Shown piece after piece: positions 8,900 to 16,986 of a stretch of 43,517 nt of DNA. Location: contig PBSR01000031.1 in NCBI GenBank assembly GCA_002726335.1, positions 1 to 43,517 of the forward strand, in the 5' to 3' direction. The DNA is from Gemmatimonadaceae bacterium (GTDB taxonomy: Bacteria; Latescibacterota; UBA2968; UBA8231). The notes under the pieces are model-generated. The model was not told the DNA's origin. It did no database searches and saw nothing but the letters and a program-made list of their open reading frames with translations. A program made the translations under genes and the position numbers. Every line of letters begins with the position of its first letter. Within the stretch, counting starts at the first letter, position 1.

Positions 8900-10750
8900 A
8901 TGGCTGCGGCCGATACCCTCTCTCCAGCGGTGCGTGAGCAGTTGCTCGCCTACCTCAGCGATCGGCTGAGCACGGGGGAAGTGCTGATCACGGCTGAGCA
9001 GTTCAACAAGGCAGCCGAAGAAGGGCTCGTGACGCTGACCGGCGAGACGGCCACCGACTCGATCCGGCAGGAACTGGCTGACTTCCTGGCTGCGGCCAAT
9101 GCCGAAGATCCGGCACAGCTGCTGGCGCCGGGCGTGGAGAACTGGGTGTCCCTATCGGTCTTTGCCCAGGCCCGCAAGGCAGGCTGGGGGATCACGGAGG
9201 TGCAGGAGCAGGGCTCACAGCTGTTCCGCACGTTCATGCGGTCGGACCGCACTCGCGCCCTTCTCGAGCAGCTGGGGCTCAAGTCGCAGCTGGTCAACAT
9301 GAGCAACTGCCACCGCTTCCTCGTCAACCGGATCGCCGGGCGTCAGGATGACGGGCAGAAGAACGCCTCTGCCCGCCTTGCCGGACTGGCCACGGCCGCG
9401 GCGGAGCGTCTGGCGGCGGCCAGCCCCGAAGATTCAGCGGTGGTGGATCCGTCCATCGGCGCCGAAGAGCGCATCGAGGGCCTGCTCGAGGCACCGGTGG
9501 ACCTGCCGGACGAGGCCGAAGCCGAAGCGCGTAAGCAGTCAGAGAAAACCTCCCGGGCGCGCCTGCGCCAGGAGCAGATGAACGATCTGGTCACCAATCT
9601 CGACAACTATGTATCCCTCGGTCGCATTTCGGCCGAGGATGCCGAGAGCCTGCGAAAATCACACCAGATCGATCAGGCGGTGCGCAGCGGCAAGGTGGAC
9701 AAGGAGAAGGGCAGCAAGATCCGCAACAGCATCATGACGGGGCAGGCCCGCGACCGCATCGATCGTCACGTCAAGGAGTCCCTCGACTATGCCACCGCCT
9801 ACTTGCAGGTCTTTGAAGCCCTTGGACGCATGGAGCCCCGCTTTGATCCGGGGTTGAGGTTCCTCATCCGCCATGGTGATTCGATCAATGAGGACGTTGA
9901 GTCCGGCGTGCCTGCCTCACTGGGGCCCGTGGTCGAGGCTCTGGCTGCCGATACCGAGGCCCTGCGGACCTTGATCGACATCATGGACCGCAAAGAGGCG
10001 GAGGTGCGCATGATTGCGGCGCGGCTGCCGCCCTACAGTCTGATCGTGAAGCGTGGTCAGGGCCGGGTCGAGCGGCTCCTCATCGACGCGGATTTCATTA
10101 CTCAGCTGCGTGAGAGCTCCGCCGACGAACTCGCCGCGGTGCTGCATTCAGCCGACCGCAAACAGAGGGCCCGCCCGGCGGTGGCGATGCTCAGTCTGAC
10201 GGTGTTGATCGACCGGGTGATCAAGCGAACACCCTTCCGCAAGGAGCTGCGACTGCTGAAGGTCAACCTCATCATCGAGGAGTTCTATCACGCCACCGAA
10301 GACGTGGGGCAGGCGCGACAGCGAGCCCAGGAGTTTCTCCAGGGACGCATGCGCAGCCTCTTCCCGGATATGAGCCGGGAGGAGACCGAGGAGATGCAGC
10401 GGCGTGGTGCTGAGATCGTACAGAAGGTAGAGGACAAGGTGCTCGCCGACCGCGCGGCGCGGCAGAAGGATCAGCCGACAAAGGCTGACGAGGGCGAAGA
10501 AGATGACGACGAGGACACGCTCAGCGAGGAGGAGCAGAAGAAGGGCGTTCAGATCGTGCGTGTATCGGTGATGATCGCCGGCCGTGCCCGCCAGATGCGC
10601 TATCGGATCATGCCCGACCCGAAGGACGAGGAGCGTTTCGTCATCGCCAGGAAAGACCCGGAGTCGGGAGAGATGGCCCCCGTCCTGCGGCGCGGAGCAC
10701 CGCGTCATGTCGAACGTACGCGAGACGGTTCGTGGGAACTGTCCCACTGA
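8900..10750 (+). CDS. unrecognised large soluble protein
   Basis: 616 residues from the ATG at 8900; an in-frame TTG at 8882 would add six residues (MGIIVG) and has no better ribosome-binding site. I do not recognise a family. The protein is hydrophilic and largely helical, with no signal peptide or membrane segment, so it is probably cytoplasmic. Visible traits: an N-terminal helical part with VENWVSLSVFAQARKAGWGI; a charged middle rich in Ala, Glu and Arg; a helical block around RPAVAMLSLTVLIDRVIK; and an acidic stretch (EGEEDDDEDTLSEEE) before a basic, strand-rich C-terminal module (VQIVRVSVMIAGRARQMRYRI). The acidic linker suggests two separable parts. It is divergent from groES-groEL and followed 44 nt later by an SDR gene. 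No function is proposed. Confidence 0.8.
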   Translation: MAAADTLSPAVREQLLAYLSDRLSTGEVLITAEQFNKAAEEGLVTLTGETATDSIRQELADFLAAANAEDPAQLLAPGVENWVSLSVFAQARKAGWGITEVQEQGSQLFRTFMRSDRTRALLEQLGLKSQLVNMSNCHRFLVNRIAGRQDDGQKNASARLAGLATAAAERLAAASPEDSAVVDPSIGAEERIEGLLEAPVDLPDEAEAEARKQSEKTSRARLRQEQMNDLVTNLDNYVSLGRISAEDAESLRKSHQIDQAVRSGKVDKEKGSKIRNSIMTGQARDRIDRHVKESLDYATAYLQVFEALGRMEPRFDPGLRFLIRHGDSINEDVESGVPASLGPVVEALAADTEALRTLIDIMDRKEAEVRMIAARLPPYSLIVKRGQGRVERLLIDADFITQLRESSADELAAVLHSADRKQRARPAVAMLSLTVLIDRVIKRTPFRKELRLLKVNLIIEEFYHATEDVGQARQRAQEFLQGRMRSLFPDMSREETEEMQRRGAEIVQKVEDKVLADRAARQKDQPTKADEGEEDDDEDTLSEEEQKKGVQIVRVSVMIAGRARQMRYRIMPDPKDEERFVIARKDPESGEMAPVLRRGAPRHVERTRDGSWELSH

Positions 10751-10794
10751 TCATGCCAGACCCTGACGCCCCGCCGTCTCGGGCCTGAAGAGCC

Positions 10795-11595
10795 ATGGCC
10801 AGGCGCGACTATCGTGACGCCGTCATCGTCGTCACCGGCGCCGGCAGCGGTATCGGCCGTGAACTCGCGTTGCGGCTGGGGGAGTGGGGTGCGCGCCTCG
10901 TGCTCACCGGTCGACGGCGCCAGCGGCTCGAACAGGTGCGCGACGAGATCGATGCCACGGCGCCGCCGCCGCTGGTGGCAACCTGCGACGTGGGCAATGC
11001 AGAGCAGGTGCAGTCCTGGGCGGCGTCGATCGCGAAAGCCACAGGTGCCGTCGACGTTCTCGTCAACAATGCCGGCAGAGGGGGATACGGGCCGTTCGAC
11101 ACGGTTCGGCTCGCCACCCACAGTGCTGTGATCGATACCAATCTCCGCGGCATCATACACACCACCCACGCCTTGCTGCCCGCCATGCTCCAGCGGGGAG
11201 CAGGGCAACTCGTTTTCGTGTCAAGCGTGCTCGGTGAACTGCCGGCGCCGGAGCATGCCGTGTACGGAGCGACGAAGGCTGCCGTCAACGCCTTTGCCGG
11301 CAGCCTGCGGCATGAGTTGCGTGGGCGGGGAGTTGGTATCACCGTGGCGGCGCCTGGGCTCGTGCACTCCGAGTTTGCCGAAATATCGGCTACGCCCCGG
11401 GAGCGGTTCGCCGGCGTGCCGTCAAGATCGGCGGCACATGCCGCCGCTGACGTGCTGCGGGCCATGGAAACGGGCCGAGCGTTGGCGGTGGATGATCAGC
11501 TGAGCGCCGCCGCTATCAGTCTGCGACGACACGTCCCGCGATTGTTCGGCTGGATCTTCGGACAGGTGTTCGAGCGGGTGCGCCGCCGGTCCTGA
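10795..11595 (+). CDS. short-chain dehydrogenase/reductase (SDR)
   Basis: 266 residues of classical SDR type. The NAD(P)-binding motif TGAGSGIG is at 14-21, NNAG at 91-94, and the catalytic Ser144-Tyr157-Lys161 set is complete (VFVSSV, YGATK). The sequence after the NAD motif (LVLTGRRRQRLEQ, with Arg40-Arg42) suggests NADP preference. Members reduce ketones or oxidise alcohols of sugars, steroids and acyl chains; the substrate is not readable. The C-terminus (RHVPRLFGWIFGQVFERVRRRS region) is basic and amphipathic, as in SDRs that sit on membranes. The gene begins 44 nt after the unknown gene and may share its transcript. It converges on the SMP-30-like gene over an 8-bp hairpin. Confidence 0.9.
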   Translation: MARRDYRDAVIVVTGAGSGIGRELALRLGEWGARLVLTGRRRQRLEQVRDEIDATAPPPLVATCDVGNAEQVQSWAASIAKATGAVDVLVNNAGRGGYGPFDTVRLATHSAVIDTNLRGIIHTTHALLPAMLQRGAGQLVFVSSVLGELPAPEHAVYGATKAAVNAFAGSLRHELRGRGVGITVAAPGLVHSEFAEISATPRERFAGVPSRSAAHAAADVLRAMETGRALAVDDQLSAAAISLRRHVPRLFGWIFGQVFERVRRRS

Positions 11596-11610
11596 CAGGT
11601 GAGACCGGCG
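11584..11610. terminator. hairpin between converging SDR and SMP-30 genes
   Basis: CGCCGGTC (11584-11591) pairs with GACCGGCG (11603-11610) over an 11-nt loop. The left arm lies in the last SDR codons. There is no T-tract, so intrinsic termination is uncertain. Confidence 0.35.
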
Positions 11611-11618
11611 AGGGCGCT

Positions 11619-12437
11619 TCAGACGGAACGCGGACCGGCGAAGGGGCGTTGGCCGGGCACGTCGAGGTCGACATGGTAGACGGCCTCCCCTTCACAGATG
11701 AAGAGCTTGTCGAATTCCAGACCGCCGAAGGCCATTCCCGCAACGGCGGTGCCGGGCAGGTCGAGGGTTGCCACCGTCTTTCCTTCCGGGTCGATGACGC
11801 AGACTCCCTGGCCGGGAATGCTGGCGTAGAGCTGGCCCTGGGCGTCGAACAGCAGGCACTCGGCACTGCCTTCGTCAGGCAAGTCGACGAAAACCTGTTG
11901 ATTTTCGAGGGTGCCTTCGTCGTCGATCTCGAGGGAGATGATGCGGTTCCGTCCCCGTTCCGAGACGTATAGCACGCCGGCGTCCTCTGACAGAATCATG
12001 CCGGCCGGAGAGGAAAGGCCGGAAATGATCTCCGATACCTCACCGTCGAGATCGGCACGGTAAACGCAGCCGTCGCCCTCCTCGGCGCCGTGCCCCGCGT
12101 CGCTGAAGAGCACGTCTCCCGTGGGCGCGAAGCAGAGGTCTTCGGGGCAGGCGAACCGGCGTCCCTTGCAGCTGCTGGCGTAGACCTCGACGGCTTCGTC
12201 GGGAGAGATGAGGATCAGGTGGTGGCGTCCACTCTCGGCGACGAACAGATCACCCGAATCATCGAAGGCGATACCGCGGGGGCGCGAGCCGGTCTGCGCG
12301 AAGGGCACAGCGCGGCCCTCCTTGATGACCGACACGCGGGCGGCACTCGCCTCCGAAACGAACAGGATATCGTCGGCGTCGAAGGCAAGACTGTAAGGCG
12401 ACTTCAGATCGCTTGTGACGACCTCTGGTTCAGCCAT
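11619..12437 (-). CDS. SMP-30/gluconolactonase-like beta-propeller protein
   Basis: 272 residues built of repeated blades of the type PYSLAFDADDILFVSEA, PRGIAFDDSGDLFVAESG, PEDLCFAPTGDVLFSDAG and PAGMILSEDAGVLYVSERG, ending with AGMAFGGLEFDKLFICEG, which is characteristic of the SMP-30/gluconolactonase/LRE-like group. Such proteins are six-bladed propellers with a central metal; many hydrolyse sugar lactones. No signal peptide is seen, so it is likely cytoplasmic. It lies downstream of an SDR that resembles sugar-acid dehydrogenases, which fits a sugar-to-aldonate route, though this is inference. It has its own promoter-like site at 12490-12519 and an A/C-rich leader without a clear Shine-Dalgarno. 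Confidence 0.82.
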   Translation of the reverse strand: MAEPEVVTSDLKSPYSLAFDADDILFVSEASAARVSVIKEGRAVPFAQTGSRPRGIAFDDSGDLFVAESGRHHLILISPDEAVEVYASSCKGRRFACPEDLCFAPTGDVLFSDAGHGAEEGDGCVYRADLDGEVSEIISGLSSPAGMILSEDAGVLYVSERGRNRIISLEIDDEGTLENQQVFVDLPDEGSAECLLFDAQGQLYASIPGQGVCVIDPEGKTVATLDLPGTAVAGMAFGGLEFDKLFICEGEAVYHVDLDVPGQRPFAGPRSV

Positions 12438-12489
12438 GATGTTTGGGTAGGTTTGTCTGGATGTCGTAAAGGGTTCGCTTCAGTTGCGC

Positions 12490-12519
12490 GAAATATAGAA
12501 CCGGCCGGACCCGCCGCAA
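12490..12519 (-). promoter_or_regulatory. putative promoter of the SMP-30-like gene
   Basis: Minus strand TTGCGG (12519-12514), 16 nt, TATATTTC (12497-12490), seven of eight positions of TAnnTTTG. It lies between the SDR stop (12521) and the ATG at 12437, about 45 nt of leader. Confidence 0.5.
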
Positions 12520-12520
12520 G

Positions 12521-13321
12521 CTATTGCGAGGTGTAGCCCCCATCGACGATGAGAGCGGCGCCGGTGGTGAAGGACGAAGCCCTGGAGGCGAAGTAGAGGA
12601 CCGACGTGGCAAGCTCGGCCGGATCCCCCCAGCGCCCAAGGGGAACTTTGTCCTGCATGGCCCGGGCCGTCTCCGGGTTGTCGAGCAACGGCTTGTTGAT
12701 CGGCGTGGCGAAGGGCCCGGGGCAGATGCAGTTGGCCGTGACGCCTGATCCAGCCCATTCAAGGGCGAGGGTGCGCGTCAGTTGCAGAATTCCGCCCTTG
12801 CTCGAGGCGTAGGGCGTGCGATCAGGAATCGAGATCGACGACAGGGTCGAACCGAGATTGATGACCCGGCCGTACCCGCGAGGCAGCATATGACGCCCGG
12901 CGGCCCGGCAATAATAGAACGGTCCGCTGAGGTTGATCCCCAGGACGGTGTCCCACGTTTCGTCGTCCATGTCGACCACGGGAGCGCGCAGATTGACGCC
13001 GGCGTTGTTGACGAGGATGTCGAGGTGGCCGAACTGCTCCACCGCATAGGCCACCGATGCGTCAGCCTGTTCGCGATGGGCCGCATCGGCCTCGAAGGCC
13101 AGGACACGTGATCCCGTCCGCGAGGCGATGTCGGCGGCCGTAGACCGTGCCTCCTCGAGGTGACGACTGGTGATGACAACCTGGGCACCGGCACCGGCCA
13201 GGGCGTGGGCCATGGCTTCTCCGAGACCCTTGCTGCCACCGGTGACCAGCGCCGTCTGTCCTGCCAGCGAAAACAACTCGGCCGAGGAGGCGGGCAGACG
13301 GTCGAGGGGGCTCTCAACCAC
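12521..13321 (-). CDS. SDR family oxidoreductase, gluconate 5-dehydrogenase/FabG-like
   Basis: 266 residues, classical SDR: TGGSKGLG at 27-34, NNAG at 105-108, catalytic Ser158, Tyr171, Lys175, and the C-terminal FTTGAALIVDGGYTSQ end typical of FabG/2-deoxy-gluconate dehydrogenase-like enzymes. The N-terminus (LFSLAGQTALVTGGSKGLG) is closest to the gluconate 5-dehydrogenase/KduD style. The start is GTG at 13321, 3 nt after the stop of the 77-residue gene, with AGGAGGAGG about 8 nt before it, so the two are co-translated. It is followed by the SMP-30-like gene, which suggests a shared role in sugar acid metabolism. Confidence 0.9.
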   Translation of the reverse strand: MVESPLDRLPASSAELFSLAGQTALVTGGSKGLGEAMAHALAGAGAQVVITSRHLEEARSTAADIASRTGSRVLAFEADAAHREQADASVAYAVEQFGHLDILVNNAGVNLRAPVVDMDDETWDTVLGINLSGPFYYCRAAGRHMLPRGYGRVINLGSTLSSISIPDRTPYASSKGGILQLTRTLALEWAGSGVTANCICPGPFATPINKPLLDNPETARAMQDKVPLGRWGDPAELATSVLYFASRASSFTTGAALIVDGGYTSQ

Positions 13322-13324
13322 CAG

Positions 13325-13558
13325 CTATTCCTCCTCCTGTACCATCTCTCGCGCCAGGGCGCCGAGCTCCTCCACCAGTTCGTCCTTCTCTTCCTCGCGG
13401 GCCTTCGTCGTCACCTGCATGGTGAGGGCGATCAGTCCGAGTCCGAAAATGCGCTGCAGACTCTCCGGCCTCTCCGTGTCGAGATCCACGATCAGTTCGC
13501 CGAGGCGCTCGAGGAGACGGCGGTGCTTCTCTGAGAGTTCAAGGGTGTCCAGTGACAT
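13325..13558 (-). CDS. small helical protein of unknown function
   Basis: 77 residues, not recognised. It is almost wholly helical and acidic: an N-terminal helix (SEKHRRLLERLGELIVDL), a short hydrophobic middle (IFGLGLIALTMQ) and a Glu-rich C-terminal helix (AREEEKDELVEELGALAREM). The middle could be a buried helix or a weak membrane contact. It is supported as a real gene by its position: its 3' end supplies the AGGAGGAGG for the SDR at 13321, 3 nt downstream. TATACT lies at 13573-13568 on the minus strand, so the message could be nearly leaderless; no matching -35 was found. Confidence 0.6.
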   Translation of the reverse strand: MSLDTLELSEKHRRLLERLGELIVDLDTERPESLQRIFGLGLIALTMQVTTKAREEEKDELVEELGALAREMVQEEE

Positions 13559-13600
13559 GACAAGACGAGTATAGGCGGCGCCGGGAGTGGTCGCCAGCGG

Positions 13601-13927
13601 CTATTCCTTGAGGCTCAGATAGACGAGGACCTTCGCCGAACCCCCGGGCGCCAACTCGCCGGCAAGACGTAGCCATCCGCCGAATTCCCTGACCCGGACG
13701 AAGGCCATCTCGGCGTCTTTTTCCAGGTCGAGCCCCTGACCTTCGTCCACCCAGCGGATGCCGTCGGGCGAGATCTGAACCCGGGCGCACAGTGGCACGC
13801 GGGAGTCGTCGAGCCGCCGTACGAAGAAGATGGCTTCCGTCGCCCACGCCGCCTCCCATGGTTCGGTGGCAAACGGACCGGACCAGGTCACGTTGCGCTC
13901 GATGACGGCGGTGGCTGAGTTCCGCAC
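13601..13927 (-). CDS. small beta-rich protein of unknown function
   Basis: 108 residues from a GTG at 13927. The frame is open further upstream, but that part is the shadow of the preceding gene. The GTG shares its first G with the preceding TAG stop (TAGTG), and GGAGG lies 13 nt before it, so coupling is likely. The protein appears to be a beta-sandwich: NVTWSGPFATEPWEAAWATEAIFFVRRL, CARVQISPDGIRWVDEGQ and FGGWLRLAGEL alternate strands and turns. I do not recognise the family. It is the last gene of the run that begins at 19904, always following the 283-residue unknown here, and may form a pair with it. Confidence 0.6.
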   Translation of the reverse strand: MRNSATAVIERNVTWSGPFATEPWEAAWATEAIFFVRRLDDSRVPLCARVQISPDGIRWVDEGQGLDLEKDAEMAFVRVREFGGWLRLAGELAPGGSAKVLVYLSLKE

Positions 13928-14778
13928 TAGGGGCGGCGGGCCTCCGCCGACAGATCCGCGGACAGCACGACGGAGTCGGTGTAGAGGAAGGCGCGCCGAT
14001 CGACGCTGGCTCTGGCGAAGAGCACCAGATTGAGCATGCACCAGAGGTTCGGCATGGCCGGCATCGTCATCGGTTCGAGTCGTGACACGTCGAAGTGTCG
14101 GTCGTTGCACTGAAAGGCGGTGAAGGCCATGGTCGCCAGGTCGAAGCCGACGCGCAGGTAATGCCAGTTCTGCTTCGTGGCGATCTCGTTGTAGCAGAGC
14201 TGCTGCTCGCCCCCCGGCACGTCCTGCCAGCCGTCATCGGACAGGTGGAAATGGGATACGGTCTCGCCGCTGTCACCGATGTCGTGGAAGGTCGGGGTCT
14301 GGCACTTGTACTGCCAGCGATTCACCAGTTCGCCATCGCGGGCGTTGAGGTAGCGCAGATGGGGCATGACCCGCTGGTGATCATTCTGCAGGTCGAAGAG
14401 GACCCCCACGGCACCGACATCGGCCAGCGACAGCCGCAAGGCGGACGCCTCCGGCTTGAACGTGAACAGGAGTTCGACCTGGATCGGGCAGGCGACAGGG
14501 TAGGTGATGCGCTTGATGCCCACCGCCAGGGAGTGGCGCCGGGCACGGGTCGCCAGCTTCATCGAGTACGTGCCCAGGGCGCTGCCGCCGGTGCCGGTGT
14601 CCCAGGTCGTGGCGTTGCTCAGCATGGGTGGGCGCAAGTCCTGATACTCGGGAAGGATCGAGTCGAGTGAGTGCTCGTAGTTGCCGATGAGTCCCGTCCA
14701 CCCTTCGAGGCCCCGATCAAAATCGTCGGCGTACAGAACATCGGGCAGCGGACGGAAGGGGCCTGGTATCGCAGTCAT
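13927..14778 (-). CDS. unknown beta-rich protein, partner of the small downstream gene
   Basis: 283 residues, no family assigned with certainty. The start ATG overlaps the MBL gene's stop (ATGA at 14775-14778). No signal peptide is seen. The sequence opens with PLPDVLYADDFDRGLEGWTGLIGNYEHSL, which resembles the first strand of concanavalin-A/jelly-roll type domains (DDF...GW), and it is rich in aromatic residues later (NRWQYKC, FHLSDDGWQDVPGG, NWHYLRVGFDL). This suggests a glycan-binding or glycan-processing beta-sandwich, but the fold is only inferred. Being tightly placed after an MBL-fold hydrolase and before a second beta-rich small protein, it probably acts in the same pathway. Confidence 0.72.
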   Translation of the reverse strand: MTAIPGPFRPLPDVLYADDFDRGLEGWTGLIGNYEHSLDSILPEYQDLRPPMLSNATTWDTGTGGSALGTYSMKLATRARRHSLAVGIKRITYPVACPIQVELLFTFKPEASALRLSLADVGAVGVLFDLQNDHQRVMPHLRYLNARDGELVNRWQYKCQTPTFHDIGDSGETVSHFHLSDDGWQDVPGGEQQLCYNEIATKQNWHYLRVGFDLATMAFTAFQCNDRHFDVSRLEPMTMPAMPNLWCMLNLVLFARASVDRRAFLYTDSVVLSADLSAEARRP

Positions 14779-15656
14779 GAGTCGAACTCCGGATCGACGG
14801 CGGTGAAGCCGGACCGGTCGTCTTCGACAAGGCGGCTCCAGGGGGTGTCCGGATCGTGATCCCAGGCAACGATCCAGTCGTCCTCACAGGCGCGCTGTGC
14901 CAGCTTCTGCTTCTGCTGGAACGTATCGTACGGAAACATGTCGTAGGCCATGACCCAGTACGGACGCAGATGCGCCCGGGTGGGGATCACGTCACCGGGA
15001 AACAACAGGTCATAGCGACCACCGTGGATGATGACGGACTGATGATGTTCGGTGTGTCCTCCGGTCTTCTCGACTCGAACGCCCGGGACGATCTCAGCGT
15101 CTCCTTCGGTCCAGGTCCAGGCCGCCGCATCCGTGAGTACTGCCAGGTCCTGTGCCAGATAGCTGGAGCGCATGATGGAGCGCCCGTTGCGGGCGTCGTC
15201 AAGTTCGCCCCGCTGCACGATGTGCAGGGCCCCGGCGAACACGGGTGCCAGTTCATCGCCATCCCGCCGCAGGGCGCCGGCGCTGTGGTCGAAATGCAGA
15301 TGTGTGAGCAACACGTGGGTGATCTGCTGCGGATCGACCCCGACGCCGGCCAGACTGTCGACAAGCGTGATTTCCGGGTCGATGGCAAAGAGTTCGCGAC
15401 CTTTCGCATCGAAGCGGTCCCCGCACCCGGTGTCGACGAGAACCTTCGCCTCCGGTGTCTCGACCAGGAGGCACCGGCAGGCTGAGGCGACGCGGTTGCG
15501 CTCATCGGGTGGATTGGCGCGTTCCCACAGAGGGCGGGGAACGACGCCGAACATGGCACCCCCGTCCAGACGCATGTGGCCGCCGAGGATCGATGTGACC
15601 CGCACTCCGCCCCCGAGTTCCAGACATGAACCCGGGTCCGGAGGCCCAGCCGTCAC
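14775..15656 (-). CDS. MBL-fold metallo-hydrolase
   Basis: 293 residues with the complete metallo-beta-lactamase-fold dinuclear site: THLHFDH at 118-124 (H119, H121, D123, H124), H201 in GGHTEHH, and the bridging D222 in PGDV. The pattern is that of the quorum-quenching lactonase/glyoxalase-II-like branch (HxHxDH, then H, then GD), so hydrolysis of a lactone or ester is plausible, though the substrate is not known. No signal peptide. The GTG start overlaps the transaldolase stop (GTGA at 15653-15656) and its own stop overlaps the next ATG, so it is translated as part of a chain with its neighbours. Confidence 0.9.
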   Translation of the reverse strand: MTAGPPDPGSCLELGGGVRVTSILGGHMRLDGGAMFGVVPRPLWERANPPDERNRVASACRCLLVETPEAKVLVDTGCGDRFDAKGRELFAIDPEITLVDSLAGVGVDPQQITHVLLTHLHFDHSAGALRRDGDELAPVFAGALHIVQRGELDDARNGRSIMRSSYLAQDLAVLTDAAAWTWTEGDAEIVPGVRVEKTGGHTEHHQSVIIHGGRYDLLFPGDVIPTRAHLRPYWVMAYDMFPYDTFQQKQKLAQRACEDDWIVAWDHDPDTPWSRLVEDDRSGFTAVDPEFDS

Positions 15657-16318
15657 CCGACGCCGCCCCGCTGCTTGGCATCGTCCCAGGCGGTCTTGAA
15701 CTCCTGGATCGTCTCGATGGTTCGTGGGTGGTGGACCATGCCCGGGAGGAACTTGTACGGCGTGGTGACGATGTGTGCGCCAGCCAGGAAAGAGCGCTGG
15801 ATGTCACCCACGCCGCGCATGCTGCAGGCGATGATCCGCGCCTTGAAGCCGCCGCGCTCGATCATCTGCGCCGTCTCAGCGAGGGTTGCGTCGGCGTCAT
15901 AACCCATGTCGGAGATGCGCCCGACGAAGAGGCTGACATAGGTGGCTCCCGCCATCATCGCCATGGCCGCCTGATTGGAGTTCATCATGCAAGTCACGTT
16001 GACCCGCACGTCGCGCTCGCGTTCCAGCTTGTGGATGACTTCGAGACCTTCGAGACACATCGGAATCTTGACGACGACACTCGCATCCCACGAGGCGTAC
16101 TCCGCCGCTTCGGTCAGCATACCGGGGACGGTCTCGTCCAGCACTTCGACGCTGACGGGACCGTCGACGACGGTGAGGATTTCCTCTACGCGTTTGCGAA
16201 AATCACCTGGCTCGGCACTGGCAGCCAGCTTCGGGTTGGTCGTACACCCGGTGATGACGCCCAGGCTGGCAGCCTGGCGCACCTCGTCGATGTCGGCGCT
16301 GTCGATGAACAGTTCCAT
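15653..16318 (-). CDS. transaldolase of the TalC/FSA subfamily
   Basis: 221 residues from the ATG at 16318, which has AAGGA about 10 nt upstream and gives the family N-terminus MELFIDSAD. Comparison with E. coli fructose-6-phosphate aldolase from memory places D6, N28 and the Schiff-base lysine K84 (VVVKIPM) exactly. Two positions that separate transaldolases from aldolases carry the transaldolase residues: E58 (Gln in FSA) and F131 in VSLFVGR (Tyr in FSA), with T109 conserved. It should therefore transfer dihydroxyacetone between sugar phosphates, including sedoheptulose 7-phosphate. It lies 11 nt after the phosphoheptose isomerase gene, whose substrate is sedoheptulose 7-phosphate, a strong hint of a shared pathway. 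Confidence 0.88.
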   Translation of the reverse strand: MELFIDSADIDEVRQAASLGVITGCTTNPKLAASAEPGDFRKRVEEILTVVDGPVSVEVLDETVPGMLTEAAEYASWDASVVVKIPMCLEGLEVIHKLERERDVRVNVTCMMNSNQAAMAMMAGATYVSLFVGRISDMGYDADATLAETAQMIERGGFKARIIACSMRGVGDIQRSFLAGAHIVTTPYKFLPGMVHHPRTIETIQEFKTAWDDAKQRGGVG

Positions 16319-16329
16319 GGGGGCTTTCC

Positions 16330-16929
16330 TTAGGCCTCGGCGATCTTCTGCCGGAGGCAGTCGCACATGAGGTGTTCGAGGGCAAGATGAAAGGACTCTA
16401 CCTGCGGTGTCGAGTCCACGGGGACGGTGATGCAGACGTCGGCCATCTCGCGCAGGGCGCCGCCGTCGAAGCCGCTCAGTCCGAGGACCCTGGCGCCCTT
16501 TTCCTGCGCCACCTGCAGGGCCCGCAGCAGGTTCTGCGACCAGGATCCGGCGTTGCCGGCACCGGAGCCACCGTGCACGCTGATGAGAATCAAAACATCG
16601 CCCTGCCGGATGAACGGCTCGATCTGTTCAGCATAGACCGAGGCGGTGCCCTCGTCGTTCATCAGGGCGCTGAAGAGGGGCATGTTGTCGGTGAGGGCGA
16701 GCACTTTGAAGCGGGTCTTGCCCTCGGATGTCGTCCACTTTGCCAGGTCGCAGGCGAAGTGGCTGGCCGTCGAGGACGAGCCGCCGTTGCCGGCGATGAA
16801 CACGGTGCCACCCTGCTGCCAGGTGTCGAACAACAGCTCGATGGCGGCATCGATGTCCGCTTTGGGCAGCCGTTCGAGCACATCGGACATCTGTCCGAGA
16901 AATCCGTCGATATAACTCTGGTTGCTCAT
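16330..16929 (-). CDS. gmhA: SIS-domain phosphoheptose isomerase, GmhA-like
   Basis: 199 residues, the usual GmhA length. The sugar-phosphate site reads AGNGGSSSTASHFACDLAK (46-64), followed by ISVHGGSGAGNAGSWSQNLL and the C-terminal ESFHLALEHLMCD carrying the catalytic histidine region. GmhA converts sedoheptulose 7-phosphate to D-glycero-D-manno-heptose 7-phosphate, the first step to ADP- or GDP-heptose for LPS core, capsule or S-layer glycans. It is a homotetramer in the cytoplasm. It lies between the HddA-like kinase and the transaldolase. The second SIS block has HGGSGAGNAGS where standard GmhA has a SxSGxSxN-type motif, so the substrate could be a related sugar phosphate. Confidence 0.85.
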   Translation of the reverse strand: MSNQSYIDGFLGQMSDVLERLPKADIDAAIELLFDTWQQGGTVFIAGNGGSSSTASHFACDLAKWTTSEGKTRFKVLALTDNMPLFSALMNDEGTASVYAEQIEPFIRQGDVLILISVHGGSGAGNAGSWSQNLLRALQVAQEKGARVLGLSGFDGGALREMADVCITVPVDSTPQVESFHLALEHLMCDCLRQKIAEA

Positions 16930-16986
16930 CGGTCTCGTCGTGGTAGGTGTGGTTGTGTCGGGGAATAGAGGGCGGGGTAACCGGTT

